A DNA stretch of 64,000 nucleotides from Planctomycetaceae bacterium (lineage in GTDB: Bacteria; Planctomycetota; Planctomycetia; Planctomycetales; Planctomycetaceae). The DNA is taken from positions 159,284 through 223,283 of the forward strand of contig JANSXP010000004.1 in assembly GCA_024742875.1 (NCBI GenBank). The letters are read 5' to 3'. The first letter of the stretch is position 1, and the number at the start of each line of letters is the position of its first letter. Made by a program: the position numbers and the translations under genes. The notes beneath the pieces were generated by a model that worked only from the letters and a program-made list of their open reading frames with translations, was not told the origin of the DNA and searched no databases. Below, piece by piece: positions 12,881-23,727 of this stretch.

Positions 12881-13327
12881 TCAGTCTTCGAGCATCTCCT
12901 GCAAAGTTTCGTAGCGAAACTCCATACCTTCGGAGATGGATTCCTGCACTTTGTCAGCGGTCATGACAAATCCCAGCATGCCGCCGGGTGGTTCAAATTC
13001 AATTTCGTCAATCAGCTCGCACGAATTGTCGCCGGTGGCACGAATCGTCTGCGTATGAATCCACTTGCGGGTGGGCCCATCGGTTTGCTCGGCCACAATT
13101 TCGGTCTCCGACACGGACGTCCACTGATGGATAATCCGCTGTTTGAACCCATAGGCCGACACGCGAAATTCGATGTTTGCGCCGGCCGTCACCTGTTCGG
13201 GAGCGTTCAGAATTTCCAGCTCCAGTTCCGGATCGCTGATCTCCGGCAGATTGGCCGTCGCTCCCAGAAACTGACGCAGGCAGGCCGCGCTGCATTGCAG
13301 CTGAGCGGATGTCGTGGATGTTGGCAT
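12881..13327 (-). CDS. SRPBCC-like hypothetical protein
   Basis: IEFRVSAYGFKQRIIHQWTSVSETEIVAEQTDGPTRKWIHTQTIRATGDNSCELIDEIEFEPPGG resembles START/SRPBCC folds. Confidence 0.65.
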   Translation of the reverse strand: MPTSTTSAQLQCSAACLRQFLGATANLPEISDPELELEILNAPEQVTAGANIEFRVSAYGFKQRIIHQWTSVSETEIVAEQTDGPTRKWIHTQTIRATGDNSCELIDEIEFEPPGGMLGFVMTADKVQESISEGMEFRYETLQEMLED

Positions 13328-13775
13328 AAGAATTCGATGTCGAAGACAGGTTCTGACAGGCCACACAGCAGGACTGCGGGCAGGAATTGACAAAACGGCC
13401 GGGGCCGGCGTTTAACCAGGAAACCTTCGGCCGCAGACCATCAGGGCGCCCCCCTTGGCGGGAACTGCCAGCTGGCCGGTACGAGCGCCACGGTGCGTTG
13501 CTCTGTCCCCAGTGTACACGTCCGCGCGTCCTTCACCCAATGAGTGGCGCACGTCAGTCTCTGTCGCGGGAATCCACTCGAATCCGCCGGCAGTCACTGG
13601 GACATCCCGGCACCTGGTCTGATCACCCGCTGGAGATCCCTTGACAGTGTGAGTGGAAGGGTTAATGTGGTCGAGGTGTTTGATCAGGTAAAATCCTGAC
13701 GATCCACGAGATTCGCCTTCAGCGGGCCTGGAGCGGTTCGCATCAAAAATTGCAGCAATTTACTGAGGCTGTTGA

Positions 13776-14126
13776 ATGTCAGATCAGCGTATTGATATCG
13801 AAGAAATCGGTGAAGTCACCGTCGCCCGTTTTCTGGACAAGAAAATCCTCGACGAGGCCAATATCGATAAGATCGGAAGTGAGCTGTTCGGACTGGTGGA
13901 GCAGGACGGTCGCAAAAACATCATCCTCGACTTTTCGCTGGTCGAGTATCTCTCAAGTGCGGCCCTGGGCAAGTTGATTACGATGCACAAGAAAGTGGCC
14001 CACGCTGGCGGGACCTGTGCACTTTGCAACATTCAGAAAGACATTCTGGACGTCTTCAAAATCACACAGCTGCACAAGGTACTGACGCTCTGCACGGACC
14101 TTGACGACGCTCTGGGCAAGTTCTAG
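13776..14126 (+). CDS. STAS domain anti-sigma factor antagonist
   Basis: NIILDFSLVEYLSSAALGKLITMHKKVAHAGGTCALCNIQKDILDVFKITQLHKVLTL. Confidence 0.9.
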   Translation: MSDQRIDIEEIGEVTVARFLDKKILDEANIDKIGSELFGLVEQDGRKNIILDFSLVEYLSSAALGKLITMHKKVAHAGGTCALCNIQKDILDVFKITQLHKVLTLCTDLDDALGKF

Positions 14127-14228
14127 CCCGACGCTGCCAGGGCACACTGTGTGCCCTGACGCGAATGGCGTGATTCTGCCCGCCGCCGGTTTCGTCCAGC
14201 GCACCTCCCTGCTGCAAACACCTTTGAC

Positions 14229-14666
14229 ATGTCCGATCCGTCTGTGCTGTCTGTTCAAATCCCCAGCGACACGAGTGAAGGTCTCGTGGTGCAGGAGCAG
14301 ATCATTAGCCTGATGGAGCAGCACGAATACAGCATGCGTGACGTGTTCGCGATGCGGCTGTCCCTGGAAGAAGCCATTACCAACGCCATCAGGCACGGCA
14401 ATCGGGGCGACAGGGACAAGCAGGTCACCATCAATGCGACGGTGTCTGACGAAAAACTTCGGGTCGAGGTGGAAGACGAGGGCGAAGGTTTCGATCCGGA
14501 TGACGTGCCGGATCCCACATCGGCCGAATTCATCGAACGTCCGTCCGGTCGCGGCCTGATGCTGATGCGGGCCTACCTGAATTTCGTGGAGTACTCCAAC
14601 GGTGGTCGTCGCATCACCATGGAACGTGAACGCAATTCAGAGCTTCCAATTATCGAAGACGACTAA
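14229..14666 (+). CDS. RsbW-like ATP-binding anti-sigma regulatory factor (HATPase_c)
   Basis: LSLEEAITNAIRHGNRGDRDKQVTI...VEDEGEGFDPDDVPDP...GRGLMLMRAYLN. Confidence 0.9.
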   Translation: MSDPSVLSVQIPSDTSEGLVVQEQIISLMEQHEYSMRDVFAMRLSLEEAITNAIRHGNRGDRDKQVTINATVSDEKLRVEVEDEGEGFDPDDVPDPTSAEFIERPSGRGLMLMRAYLNFVEYSNGGRRITMERERNSELPIIEDD

Positions 14667-14701
14667 GCTGGGCCATGGCTTTAGCCGCTTCCCGTCTGGC
14701 C

Positions 14702-16105
14702 TTAATGCCTGGAAGCCAGCTCCCGGGCAGTGTCCAGCAGCATCTCCCGTAACAGGCGCAGAGAGTCATGTGCCTCCTCGTCGGTCATGCACATGGGCGG
14801 GGACACGCGAATCACACGTCCCGCGAGGGGCCCCAGCATGTGGATGCCGTTCCCCTTTTGGTCGCCCTGATAGCACCGCTGCACAACCGCATTCGCCACA
14901 TGCGCAGCATCCGTGTGTCCGCAGTCATCACATTCGATTCCGTACACCATGCCTTCGCCGCGAACACGGCCGATGACGCCCGTCTCTTTCAGTGCACAAA
15001 GCGCGGGAATGAAGATCTGCTCCAGTTCTCGGGTCCGCGCCAGAATGCCTGTGCTTTCAAATTCATCCAGCGTGGCCAGCACAGCAGCCGAAGAGACAGG
15101 ATTGGCACTCCAGGTGTCAGACGTATCACCGTACCCCATCAGATCGCAGACATCGCGGCGGCCCACTGCGGCACTGACAGGGACACCGTTGCCCAGACCT
15201 TTGCCCAGACAGACGAAGTCCGGCTCCAGACCGTACTTCTCAAAGGCATACATCGTGCCCGTGCGACCAAAATTGGACTGCACCTCATCCAGAATAAACA
15301 GAATGTCCCGTTCACGGCAGAACCGCTGCAGCAACTGAAGGTACTCAGCCGGCGGATGATAACTGCCTCCGCCTCCCAAATAGGGCTCGGTGATCAGACA
15401 GCCGACAGGGTGCTCCGCGGCTGCCACAACTTCCTCCAGTTCCTGCCGATAGAAGTCTTCAGCGAACGGCTTCCCGGGCGTCTCCAGATCTGAGCACTCT
15501 TCACGGGGAAAGGTGAGAAATCGAACGCGAGGGTCGCGTTCGGCGTCTTTTTCGCTGCCGGTGACAGCACCCGACAATCCTTTTTTGCCATGGAATCCAA
15601 AGCGAGTCGCCAGCACGCCGGGTCGGGCCGGATCGCGTCGCATGCAGGCCCAGAGAGCCTTCTGCACGGCTTCCGATCCGGAGGCCGCCCAGATCACAGA
15701 TTCCAGTCGTCCGCCGCCGGGGCTGTTCTGCAGGCTGGCCGCCAGACGGCTGCTGGCCTCTGCTTCCAGCGGTGTGATCGCGTTGTAGGCGGTCAGCGAC
15801 ACCGCCTCGACAAAACCTGTTGTTTCGGGGGCCTGCTGATCCCAGCCGAGGTAACTGCGAAACCGACCCAGCCAGGCAACCGGGTTGTGCCCAAGGTTGG
15901 CCACCAGGACGCCGGACGAGTAGTCGTACAGTCGGCGGCCTTCCGGCGTCCAGTGAAAAACGCCGGCGGAACGTTCCAGCACAGCCTGTGTGGGCGTGTA
16001 GGTCCGCAGCGAATGCGGCTCCGTGTCTCCGATCTGCTGCCGAATGTGATTCGACGCCTCTTCGCCGGTAAAAGAAATCACATGAGATGTTCTGTCAGCC
16101 GTCAT
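14702..16105 (-). CDS. Class III aminotransferase (aspartate aminotransferase family)
   Basis: ASGSEAVQKALWACMRRDP, ILFILDEVQSNFGRTGTMYAFEKYGLEPDFVCLGKGLGNGVPVSAAVGR; start could extend to 16204. Confidence 0.9.
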   Translation of the reverse strand: MTADRTSHVISFTGEEASNHIRQQIGDTEPHSLRTYTPTQAVLERSAGVFHWTPEGRRLYDYSSGVLVANLGHNPVAWLGRFRSYLGWDQQAPETTGFVEAVSLTAYNAITPLEAEASSRLAASLQNSPGGGRLESVIWAASGSEAVQKALWACMRRDPARPGVLATRFGFHGKKGLSGAVTGSEKDAERDPRVRFLTFPREECSDLETPGKPFAEDFYRQELEEVVAAAEHPVGCLITEPYLGGGGSYHPPAEYLQLLQRFCRERDILFILDEVQSNFGRTGTMYAFEKYGLEPDFVCLGKGLGNGVPVSAAVGRRDVCDLMGYGDTSDTWSANPVSSAAVLATLDEFESTGILARTRELEQIFIPALCALKETGVIGRVRGEGMVYGIECDDCGHTDAAHVANAVVQRCYQGDQKGNGIHMLGPLAGRVIRVSPPMCMTDEEAHDSLRLLREMLLDTARELASRH

Positions 16106-16209
16106 CTTTGCCCCCACATTCTCGCCAACCACAGCTGTCGGACGGCCCATCGCCAGCCACTGCCGCAGCGGGGGCTGCTTGAAGCCGAAGCGTGCTGTCT
16201 TCAAAGCGA

Positions 16210-16734
16210 CTATGTCACCTGAATCTCGGCAGGCACCACCACATGAATGCCGGCCTCATCGCCCGTCCACTCCGGCACGTCACACCGGGAAGCCTGCCAG
16301 CCATGGTGCATCAGTTCACCGGACGCCGCACCGGAGGATTGCGACACGCTGCCCGTCAGGCGGTATTTGCTGCTGGCTGCATCCTCTACGGACACCGTGC
16401 TGCCCTCTGCCTGATCGACAACAGCCGAGAGGCCAAACATGCGATCGATCACGTCCTTGCAGCCTTTGTGAACTTCCCGTACGGCCGCTCCCACCTGAGC
16501 GTCGGAGTAGCCGTCGATCGGCTCGTTCACGAAGTCAACAAAACGGGCATCTCGCTGCAGAGCCGCCAGCAGTGTGACGGCCTCGCTCCGGGCCGGTTTT
16601 TCCGGTTCCGGTTCCGGAGCGGGAGCTGGTTCCGGGGCGGGCAGTTTCTCTGTGGAGTCCGAGAGTGCAGACAGTACTTTCTGTGCTGTCTCGCCGCTGA
16701 ACAGAATTTTGAAGGCAAGTCCAAGACGTCCCAT
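16210..16734 (-). CDS. DUF2760-like protein
   Basis: ALQRDARFVDFVNEPIDGYSDAQVGAAVREVHKGCKDVIDRMFGL...GELMHHGWQASRCDVPEW...VVPAEIQV. Confidence 0.75.
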   Translation of the reverse strand: MGRLGLAFKILFSGETAQKVLSALSDSTEKLPAPEPAPAPEPEPEKPARSEAVTLLAALQRDARFVDFVNEPIDGYSDAQVGAAVREVHKGCKDVIDRMFGLSAVVDQAEGSTVSVEDAASSKYRLTGSVSQSSGAASGELMHHGWQASRCDVPEWTGDEAGIHVVVPAEIQVT

Positions 16735-16969
16735 GATCGATCTGTGATCCTGTGTGAATTATCAAAAGCACGGTGGGACCGGACTGTCTGCCATCGGAGC
16801 GTCCGGGCCCATACTGCAACGTATCCACCTGGCCGGCATTGCACAATTACGCGACCAAATCCGGCCGCCTGATTTTGCAGATCCAATCTGCCAGTCGGCC
16901 ATCACCCAGCGCGAATCGGGGCGTTGGCGGTGGCCCGGTGATCACTGCACTGGCCGGTTCACGGCTGCA

Positions 16970-19282
16970 CTAGCCGCGGGACTCCTTTTCGGCTTCCCAC
17001 TCCTCGGGTGAGAACAACACATCACGTGCCTGAGCGCCATTGTACTGCCCCACGATGCCGTCTTCCGCCATCCAGTCGATCATCCGCGAGGCGCGTCCAT
17101 AGCCGATTCCCAGACACCGCTGCAGCAGCGAGCAGCTGCCACGGCCTTCCCGCACGACGACGTCAATGGCATCATGATACAGGTCATCATTCTGACGGGG
17201 ACCGGCATCACCCGAGCTGTCGCCGCCACCGGACGATCCGCTGCGCGCGACCACCTGCTCCAGTTCCTCGCTGTATTCCGGCTCGATGTCTCCGAAGAAG
17301 TCGATCACATCGTTGATCTCTTCATCGCTGACATAGGTGCCCTGAGCACGCGTCAGGCTGCTGGTACCAGGCGCCAGATACAGCATGTCGCCGCAGCCGA
17401 GCAGACGTTCGGCTCCGTTATCGTCGATGACGACGCGACTGTCCATTTTGCTGGCCACCTGGAAGGACACACGTGCCGGCAGATTGGATTTGATCAGGCC
17501 GGTGATGACATCCACCGTGGGCTTCTGCGTGGCGAGCACCAGATGGATGCCAACCGCTCGCGACTTTTGAGCCAGACGGATGATATGCGCTTCCACATCC
17601 TTGCCGCTGGTCATCATCAGATCCGCCATTTCATCGGCGATGATCACGATGTACGGCATCTTGTGTGGGACGCTCTGTGCTTCTTCGTGCAGTTCACTGA
17701 TACCCATTTTCGACAGTACGGTGCTGCGGTCCAGCTTGTTGAAACCGTCAAGATGTCGCACGCCGACTTTCGAAAGCAGGTCGTATCGTTCCTCCATCTT
17801 GTCAACTGCCCACGCCAGCACGGCCTCCGCCTTCTTCATGTCCGTAATGACCGGATGCATGAGGTGAGGCAGCGTTTTGTAAGGGCTCAGCTCGACCATC
17901 TTGGGGTCGATCATCAGCATCTTCACTTCGTCCGGCGTGCGGGTCATCAGCATCGACAGAATCAGCGAGTTCAGGCACACACTCTTACCGGTGCCCGTGC
18001 GGCCGGCAATCAGCAGGTGCGGCATTTTGGCCAGATCAACGGCCAGTGAACGACCGCTGACATCCTTGCCGAAGTACAGCGGGATTTTCATCTCATCAGA
18101 CTTCGCACCGGTCGCCTGAATCAGCTCCTTCAACCGGACTGTCACCTGCTTCTCATTCGGCACCTCCACGCCAACGGTGTTCTTGCCGGGAATGGGGGCC
18201 ACAACTCGCACAGAAGGAACACGCAGCGCGATGGCCAGGTCGTCTTCCAGCGCGGTCACTTTATTCAGCCGCAGGCCTGGCTCCAGATCCAGTTCAAACT
18301 GAGTCACCGTCGGGCCGGTGTCAACTTCGGAAACGCGAATGTTCAGGCCAAACTGGCTAAACGTTTTTTCGAGAGTGGCCGCCGCAATGCGCGCCTTTTT
18401 GGCCAGCAGCCCGTAGGGAAAATCTTCCGGCTCTTCGAGCAAAGCCAGGTCAGGCAGATTGTATTGCTGCGGTTCGTATGGTTCGTCATCGAAACCGGAA
18501 TGCACGGTCAGCTCAACGGGCGGATTGATTTTCAAAGCGTCCGCGTCGTCTGGGCCGTCTTCGTCGTCTGCGAAATCTTCATCGTCCCAGTGTTCTTCAT
18601 CACTGACCGTTTCGTCACGAAGGGAGTCCTCCTGTTCGACGGGCGTATTGATGGAGATCGTCGCGAGTTGCTCTTCCTCCGGGTCCTCAGTGCGTGGACG
18701 CGGCTTCAGCGCAGAAGCCACGGACGCCATGCCGGCACCCACGGCCAGCGGCAGTGAGGCCAGACGCACACCGGGAGAGGCAACAGACCAAAGAGGGGAC
18801 AGCATCCAGCCGGACAGGAATCCGCAGGCCAGGAGAATCATCACACCAACGGCTGAGAAGCCATCGTGAAGCAGCACGCCCGTCCATGCCCCAATGACAC
18901 CTCCGCTGCCGTAAATGGAATCGGAGTGCAGATTGGGCACCAGCACCTGCAAAGCCGCACAGGTGGAAACCACCAGCAGCAGCGTTCCGGCGATAGCCAG
19001 CCAGTTGCGTTTGGGCATCTCTCGGGAAAACAGACTGACATCCCATGCCACAAGCACGGCCAGCGCCATCCAGACACCGGCCCCCAGCAGTTGCTTGCCA
19101 TAGTGGGCAATCGTGGCCCCCGTCGTTCCGCAGATGTTGATCGGCGTCTGCCGGGCCGGAAATACCAGATCGGAAGGTGGGTCCGCAGGGTCGTAACTGA
19201 GAAAACTCAAACCAACGAACACGACCAGGGCCATCAGCCCCAGCGCGAGTACGTCGTTTCGAAATCGTTCGTAGTCGAACAT
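16970..19282 (-). CDS. ftsK: DNA translocase FtsK
   Basis: N-terminal TM segments; Walker A IAGRTGTGKSVCLNSL; LMIDPKMVELSPYKTLPHLMHPVITDMKKAEAVLAWAV; C-terminal gamma winged helix. Confidence 0.95.
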   Translation of the reverse strand: MFDYERFRNDVLALGLMALVVFVGLSFLSYDPADPPSDLVFPARQTPINICGTTGATIAHYGKQLLGAGVWMALAVLVAWDVSLFSREMPKRNWLAIAGTLLLVVSTCAALQVLVPNLHSDSIYGSGGVIGAWTGVLLHDGFSAVGVMILLACGFLSGWMLSPLWSVASPGVRLASLPLAVGAGMASVASALKPRPRTEDPEEEQLATISINTPVEQEDSLRDETVSDEEHWDDEDFADDEDGPDDADALKINPPVELTVHSGFDDEPYEPQQYNLPDLALLEEPEDFPYGLLAKKARIAAATLEKTFSQFGLNIRVSEVDTGPTVTQFELDLEPGLRLNKVTALEDDLAIALRVPSVRVVAPIPGKNTVGVEVPNEKQVTVRLKELIQATGAKSDEMKIPLYFGKDVSGRSLAVDLAKMPHLLIAGRTGTGKSVCLNSLILSMLMTRTPDEVKMLMIDPKMVELSPYKTLPHLMHPVITDMKKAEAVLAWAVDKMEERYDLLSKVGVRHLDGFNKLDRSTVLSKMGISELHEEAQSVPHKMPYIVIIADEMADLMMTSGKDVEAHIIRLAQKSRAVGIHLVLATQKPTVDVITGLIKSNLPARVSFQVASKMDSRVVIDDNGAERLLGCGDMLYLAPGTSSLTRAQGTYVSDEEINDVIDFFGDIEPEYSEELEQVVARSGSSGGGDSSGDAGPRQNDDLYHDAIDVVVREGRGSCSLLQRCLGIGYGRASRMIDWMAEDGIVGQYNGAQARDVLFSPEEWEAEKESRG

Positions 19283-19866
19283 CGTTGAGTTTTCCAGGTA
19301 GGTGCCAGGCCGTCGTTTGACCTCCGACTCTGCGCACAAGGGGAGCGCAGACGCGAAAGCGAATGGAAAATTCCAGCTGGCAACCTGGCAGCAGACACCA
19401 GGTCACCGCGAAGGCGGGAGCAGCAAAATGCGACGGCACGATTTGCTGCCAGTGATGAAGGCCCCCCGAAGGGATGCTCAAGTTTATCACCCACTGCATG
19501 AGCTCGCCGGTCGATTTCGAACACCAGCCGGTCAAATCAGCGTCGCAGAAAGCGAAGCTGCCTGCTGTACGTGTCAGTGAAAAGGGCCGTCTGTAGGAAC
19601 TGACCGCGTTGTTTGTGCCGTACGATGCCCGACTGAAGCAAACCGGCTTTCCACAGCGCTGATTGGTGTTTGCCGCTTGACGGTAAAGCTGGTGAGCCGC
19701 TGGATTCTCTTCTGAACAACACCCGGGATTCTGGTTCTGTCAGTCAGCGAAACCCTGCCGGTCACAGGGACTGTGACGGTTGATGATACACTCGACAGCC
19801 CGCCACAATTGCGTGTCACTCGGCTTTTGCGCACACTGAACAGATCCTTTGTCCCCGGGAATCCGC

Positions 19867-21198
19867 ATGACTCCAGACGCCACGCCGAACACATCTTCTG
19901 AGACCAGTCCGACTTCTGTGCCCCAGGCCTGGTACCGCCGGATTGGACCGGGGCTGATCACGGCCTGTGTGGTGATTGGGCCGGGCAGCATCATGACCAG
20001 TTCCACCATTGGAGCCAACGACGGCTACGCGATGCTGTGGGTGGTGGCTGTTTCGGTCGCCTTTATGCTGACGTACATGACACTTGGCGCACGACTGGGG
20101 GCCGTCAGTAATGCGGCTCCCGGTGATCTGATCCGTAAAAAGTCGGGCAAAGGTCTGGCGATCGCGATGGGAATCGGCGTGTTCTTTATCTCGGCCGCCT
20201 TTCAATCGGGAAACAACATTGGCCTGGCCGCCGCCTTCGAGCCGTTTGTGGAAAGCAAACAGGCGGTGTCAGCACTGATCGTGGGATTCAACCTGCTGGC
20301 CATCGGCTTTCTGTTTATCTTCCGCAATCTCTACCAGTCACTCGAACGGCTCATGACGGTTCTGGTTGGGCTGATGCTGGTCAGCTTTGCCATCAACCTG
20401 TTCAGCCTGAAGCCCAACCTGGGGGAACTGGCGGGAGGCTTTCGACCGTCACTGGGCACGTCGGGAGAAGTGCTGCCGGTGCTGGGCCTGATCGGCACCA
20501 CCTTTGTCATTACGGCCGCCTTTTATCAGGCGTATCTGGTGCGTCAAAAGGGCTGGAGAGTGGCCGATATCCAAAGCGGCCTGATCGACGCCCGCATCGG
20601 CTCGGCCATCATGTTTCTGATCACCCTGATGCTGATGTCCACCGCGGCCGCCGCGTTTTACGGGAAACAGGTTGAGCTCAATAACCCGGTGGCTGTGGCC
20701 ACGGCACTGGAGGCCACATTCGGTCCGTCCGCCAAGATCATTTTCTGCCTCGGACTGTTTTCCGCCGCGTACTCGTCGTTTCTGGTCAACTCCATGATTG
20801 GCGGCTTTATGGCGTCTGACGGCCTCGGCTTTGGCAGCGATGCCAACTGCAATGGTCCCAAAATCATGACGACGATTGCCCTGCTGACCGGCATGTCAGT
20901 GGGCGTGGCCGTGATCGCGTGGGATTTTGACCGCACTCCCACAATCATTGCCGCGCAAGCCGTCACTGTGATCGCCGCGCCACTGGTGGCAGGCGTGCTG
21001 CTGTGGCTCACCAGTTCGCGTGAAGTCATGGGCGATCACGTCAATGGACCGGTCACAGTCGTGTTTGCCGGCCTGGGGCTGCTGCTACTGGTGGCGATGG
21101 CCGCTAAGACAGCGTTTGTCGACATCCCGAAAAAAATCAGCGACTACACATCCACCCCGGCGACGGCCCCGAGCAACGGCGAATCCGCTCCAGATTGA
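19867..21198 (+). CDS. Nramp family divalent metal transporter
   Basis: GPGLITACVVIGPGSIMTSSTIGANDGYAMLWVV, multi-TM throughout. Confidence 0.88.
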   Translation: MTPDATPNTSSETSPTSVPQAWYRRIGPGLITACVVIGPGSIMTSSTIGANDGYAMLWVVAVSVAFMLTYMTLGARLGAVSNAAPGDLIRKKSGKGLAIAMGIGVFFISAAFQSGNNIGLAAAFEPFVESKQAVSALIVGFNLLAIGFLFIFRNLYQSLERLMTVLVGLMLVSFAINLFSLKPNLGELAGGFRPSLGTSGEVLPVLGLIGTTFVITAAFYQAYLVRQKGWRVADIQSGLIDARIGSAIMFLITLMLMSTAAAAFYGKQVELNNPVAVATALEATFGPSAKIIFCLGLFSAAYSSFLVNSMIGGFMASDGLGFGSDANCNGPKIMTTIALLTGMSVGVAVIAWDFDRTPTIIAAQAVTVIAAPLVAGVLLWLTSSREVMGDHVNGPVTVVFAGLGLLLLVAMAAKTAFVDIPKKISDYTSTPATAPSNGESAPD

Positions 21199-21243
21199 CG
21201 GGGCGTTGGGGAGCAGCCGACTCCCCACCTGGCGACGATTCGT

Positions 21244-23727
21244 CTACTGAATGGCAATGGGCGCGTCGGCAGGCTGCGTAATGCGGCGTGGCACGGGGGA
21301 AGCTGTGACGCCTGGTTGTGACTCGGCAGCAGGCTCGCCGCTCTGCAGACGGTCTTCGTCAGGGCCAAAGTAGAGGAAATCGTCATTGGACTTCGGTGCA
21401 GTCGCAGCGGGCGTCATATCGATGGCAGGCTGTGTGCCTGAATTCAATCCCATGCCCTGCGGACGCGGACTCATGCCTTCTGCCTGTGACATGCGGCTGG
21501 CAATGTTGCCGGCATCGGGCCCAAACACCTGCACGCCGCGAGCCGTACGCGCATTGTCTCCTGCGGCCACGGTCTGATGGGCGGCAGGAACGATGCCGGA
21601 ATCCACTCGCCCCTCTGCCGAAGGAACGCCCCTTGATGGAACGCCCGTCAGCGTTCCCCGGGTTGTCTGCGTCTGAACGGCCGGTCGAATCGGATTGACG
21701 CCAGGGCCGCCATCCCGTTCCCGCGTGTAGACCGCATGTCGGACTTTGCCGCTCAATTCTGCGTTCCCGGCGGCGGCCTGCTGCACAACATCACGAGCCG
21801 CCACTCGGCTTTCCTGGCCAAACGGCACAACCAGATCATGACCGTCACCGGAGTGCACCGTCGAATAGGACCCGCTGAGCAGCTTTTCGGCAATTTCACG
21901 TCGCAGAGTATCTCGCATGCCCACGACCGGGCCTGCGGCTGTGGCCGCCCGCACTTCGTCCACGACCCAGACATTCTGCTCCATCACGAGACTGGCCGTC
22001 ACCGCATGCTGAGGGGACCTTCCCAACTGAACGGTGGCCCGCTGGGGGGAGACTTTCGTCTGCAGCATCTGCTGCTGCATCAGCCCGGCCACAGCGGAAA
22101 AGCGTGTCGGCACACTTTCCAGGTGAGACAGCACCTGACGATTGAACTCTGAGGACGACGTGCGCTGGAGCGTTTCCAGGTCCTGCGTCTGCCACGCGGT
22201 GGCAAATTCGAGGATGGGAATCGACAGTTCCAGACGGCTCTTCAGAGAAGCCACATGGCCCTGTTCATCAGGATACTGAATATCGTCAATTTTCAGTCGG
22301 CCGTTCTGTGTCAGCAGGCGACACAACAGCAGGCGACCGCTGCCCGTGGTGAACTCCAGTTCTGTCGTGTCGGCAATCGAGTGACTGTCTTTGAGGGTCA
22401 AACCGTCGACTTCAAACCGGGGAATCGAAAGCGCGGGCAGCATCATGGGGTCGACGCGCCGCCATGTCGCACGCGCAAATTCGGTTGTGGAAATCTGGGC
22501 CAGCACCTTCAGATCGCGTTCTGCCAGGGCAGACAGAAACAAAGACGCACGCGTGGGGGCTGTAAAAATCGACGACAAAGACCGCTGGCGGTCAGTGGTG
22601 CGATCGTAAAGTGTCACGTCGCTGACAAAGAAGCGCGACACGCTGTTTCCAGGCATCAGCTCTTTTCGCATCTCCGCTGCGATGGCGGCTGAATCCTGTG
22701 CTCGGGCGGGCTCCACCAGATCGACGCGAATCACTTCCCGTCCGGATGGGATCATGAACGTCAAGCGATCATTGTACGCTCGCACAGCATACTCGGCAGG
22801 AACTTCGTGCGGGCCAGGGAGCGTCACGAGCGACAGATCGGCCAGTTTCAGAGCACTGTCAAAAAACCGACGATCAGAAATTTCCTGCAGGGTCCCGTAG
22901 TCTTCGGCACGGTACGCCGTCAGAAACGCGTTGACGGCATTGATGGCGTCGGCCTGCCGCTTCACGGAACCTGGGTGATGTTCTTCACGGTGATTGAATG
23001 CCTCAACGTCATCCACGAGCCACTGCCCGTCGACACGGGAGATGCTCAAATGAATGTGCCCATTTTTGGAGGGCAGTCGCACGACCGCTTCGGATTCATT
23101 CAGATTGGCTTCGGGCTTGCGAGCCATTCCGTCTTCGTAGTTGGATGCGATACGCGATGTCAGCGAGGTCAGCCACTGGTCGGGCAGCGGACTGAGCGAA
23201 CTGGTGAGTGACGGAGATGTCATCGCCAGAATCTCGTCCCGACTGCCAGACTCCCAAACTCCCAGAAACTCCCGCAGTGTCATCAGCAGATCCATCACTT
23301 CTGCGGTGGACTTGGTGATTCGAGCGCCTCGTTTTTTCTGGCGAATCATCACATCGTCGACCACCCAGTAGTTCTTGACCGGGTCCTTCACCAGATGGAA
23401 CTGATATTTCCCGCCGTCCTCTTCCTGCACGATAACTTCCCGGCGCCCCCCTTCGATATCGCGGGACTCCACAATGCTCAGGTCGCCCTTCGGCAGTCGC
23501 AGCACACGCAGGTCGCTGAGAACATCGTCAGACCTCATGGCCGTGCTCTCAAATCGTGTGGACGCCACACGCCGCAGTGCCGGCTCGTTTTCTTCATCCA
23601 GAGCATCGGTGAACTGTTCAATGACACGCTGTTCCAGTCCGCTGTGAGAAAGCAGTGACTGCGTACAACCTGTAAACAGCGGCAGAACAACAGAACAAAG
23701 GCAGAGTGTGCAAACGGCAGGCTTCAT
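21244..23727 (-). CDS. Lipoprotein with several tandem NTF2/SnoaL-like repeats
   Basis: MKPAVCTLCLCSVVLPLFTGCTQS lipobox; recurring pattern (helix...SxxxF...WxVDDV). Confidence 0.7.
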   Translation of the reverse strand: MKPAVCTLCLCSVVLPLFTGCTQSLLSHSGLEQRVIEQFTDALDEENEPALRRVASTRFESTAMRSDDVLSDLRVLRLPKGDLSIVESRDIEGGRREVIVQEEDGGKYQFHLVKDPVKNYWVVDDVMIRQKKRGARITKSTAEVMDLLMTLREFLGVWESGSRDEILAMTSPSLTSSLSPLPDQWLTSLTSRIASNYEDGMARKPEANLNESEAVVRLPSKNGHIHLSISRVDGQWLVDDVEAFNHREEHHPGSVKRQADAINAVNAFLTAYRAEDYGTLQEISDRRFFDSALKLADLSLVTLPGPHEVPAEYAVRAYNDRLTFMIPSGREVIRVDLVEPARAQDSAAIAAEMRKELMPGNSVSRFFVSDVTLYDRTTDRQRSLSSIFTAPTRASLFLSALAERDLKVLAQISTTEFARATWRRVDPMMLPALSIPRFEVDGLTLKDSHSIADTTELEFTTGSGRLLLCRLLTQNGRLKIDDIQYPDEQGHVASLKSRLELSIPILEFATAWQTQDLETLQRTSSSEFNRQVLSHLESVPTRFSAVAGLMQQQMLQTKVSPQRATVQLGRSPQHAVTASLVMEQNVWVVDEVRAATAAGPVVGMRDTLRREIAEKLLSGSYSTVHSGDGHDLVVPFGQESRVAARDVVQQAAAGNAELSGKVRHAVYTRERDGGPGVNPIRPAVQTQTTRGTLTGVPSRGVPSAEGRVDSGIVPAAHQTVAAGDNARTARGVQVFGPDAGNIASRMSQAEGMSPRPQGMGLNSGTQPAIDMTPAATAPKSNDDFLYFGPDEDRLQSGEPAAESQPGVTASPVPRRITQPADAPIAIQ

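Noticed and set aside
19302-19894. ORFs in the ftsK-Nramp intergenic region
   Set aside because: No domain, no RBS, mutually overlapping on both strands; likely regulatory intergenic DNA.
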